Assembly (NCBI GenBank): GCA_937967875.1
Contig: CALBTQ010000679.1
Location: forward strand, 1 to 5,532
Length of the DNA: 5,532 nt
Direction: 5' to 3'
DNA from: an uncultured Pseudomonadota bacterium
Lineage (GTDB): Bacteria; Lernaellota; Lernaellaia; Lernaellales; Lernaellaceae
Shown: positions 5,487-5,532 of the stretch, in pieces
Layout: each line of letters opens with the position of its first letter
Numbering within the stretch: position 1 is the first letter of the stretch
The notes under the pieces: model-generated
Database searches by the model: none
What the model was told of the DNA's origin: nothing
The model's input: the letters and a program-made list of their open reading frames with translations, nothing else
Program-made: the position numbers and the translations under genes

Positions 5487-5532
5487 AGATCGGAAGAGCA
5501 CACGTCTGAACTCCAGTCACCGAATACGATCT
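5487..5532. other. Illumina TruSeq index adapter at the right end (artefact)
   Basis: Bases 5487-5520 are the TruSeq index adapter, beginning AGATCGGAAGAGCACACG. They are followed by the index CGAATACG (5521-5528) and ATCT, the start of the P7 primer complement. It is the inverted copy of the left-end adapter. Translation across it yields IGRAHV and a false stop at 5507-5509. Confidence 0.98.

Noticed and set aside
4712..5503. Minus-strand frame of 263 codons starting MCSSDL
   Set aside because: Its start lies in the adapter and it is antisense to the Fe-S protein gene. CSSDL is translated adapter.
1..5532. Terminal inverted repeats suggesting a linear plasmid or transposon
   Set aside because: The repeats are exact sequencing-adapter sequences with an index barcode.

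Overview
The window is one metagenomic-type contig of about 5.4 kb whose two ends are not biological. Bases 1-50 and 5487-5532 are Illumina TruSeq P7/index adapter in inverted orientation. The genuine insert is therefore about 51-5486, and the genes at both ends are cut off. The DNA is GC-rich and densely coding. Three of the four proteins look exported or membrane-bound, which suggests an uncultured Gram-negative bacterium. The long Asp tail ending in a Cys-rich GCCGC in the first protein recalls surface proteins of uncultured delta-proteobacteria-like or Lernaella-like lineages. That placement is a recollection and was not tested.

Layout: (1) 51-1100 (+) is the 3' part of a secreted Kelch/TIG surface protein with an Asp-rich tail, followed by a strong intrinsic terminator at 1171-1207. 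(2) 1273-2487 (+) is a 404-aa soluble protein of unknown function. Two segments recall the non-core parts of plasmid pRiA4b ORF-3 family proteins. Its base composition looks less GC-rich than its neighbours. (3) 2488-2922 is a 435-bp convergent intergenic region packed with hairpins: a CCCTCTCCC-type dispersed repeat inside a possible MITE-like element, a long bulged palindrome, a minus-strand terminator, and two tandem palindromes that differ by a compensatory base-pair change. (4) 2923-4518 (-) is a complete FAD-dependent oxidoreductase of the phytoene desaturase/carotenoid isomerase/retinol saturase superfamily with an N-terminal signal peptide. (5) 4519-4612 is a short divergent control region. 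(6) 4613-5486 (+) is the 5' part of a NapH/NosR-like membrane iron-sulfur protein with a signal peptide, two copies of a roughly 50-residue module, three predicted membrane helices and a C-x3-CP-x-G cluster motif.

How the genes work together: the exported flavoprotein and the membrane Fe-S protein are divergently arranged across 94 bp. They could form an envelope redox pair, with electrons passing between the membrane and a periplasmic flavin enzyme. This is inferred from gene order only. The first two genes appear to be separate transcription units with no evident link to that pair.
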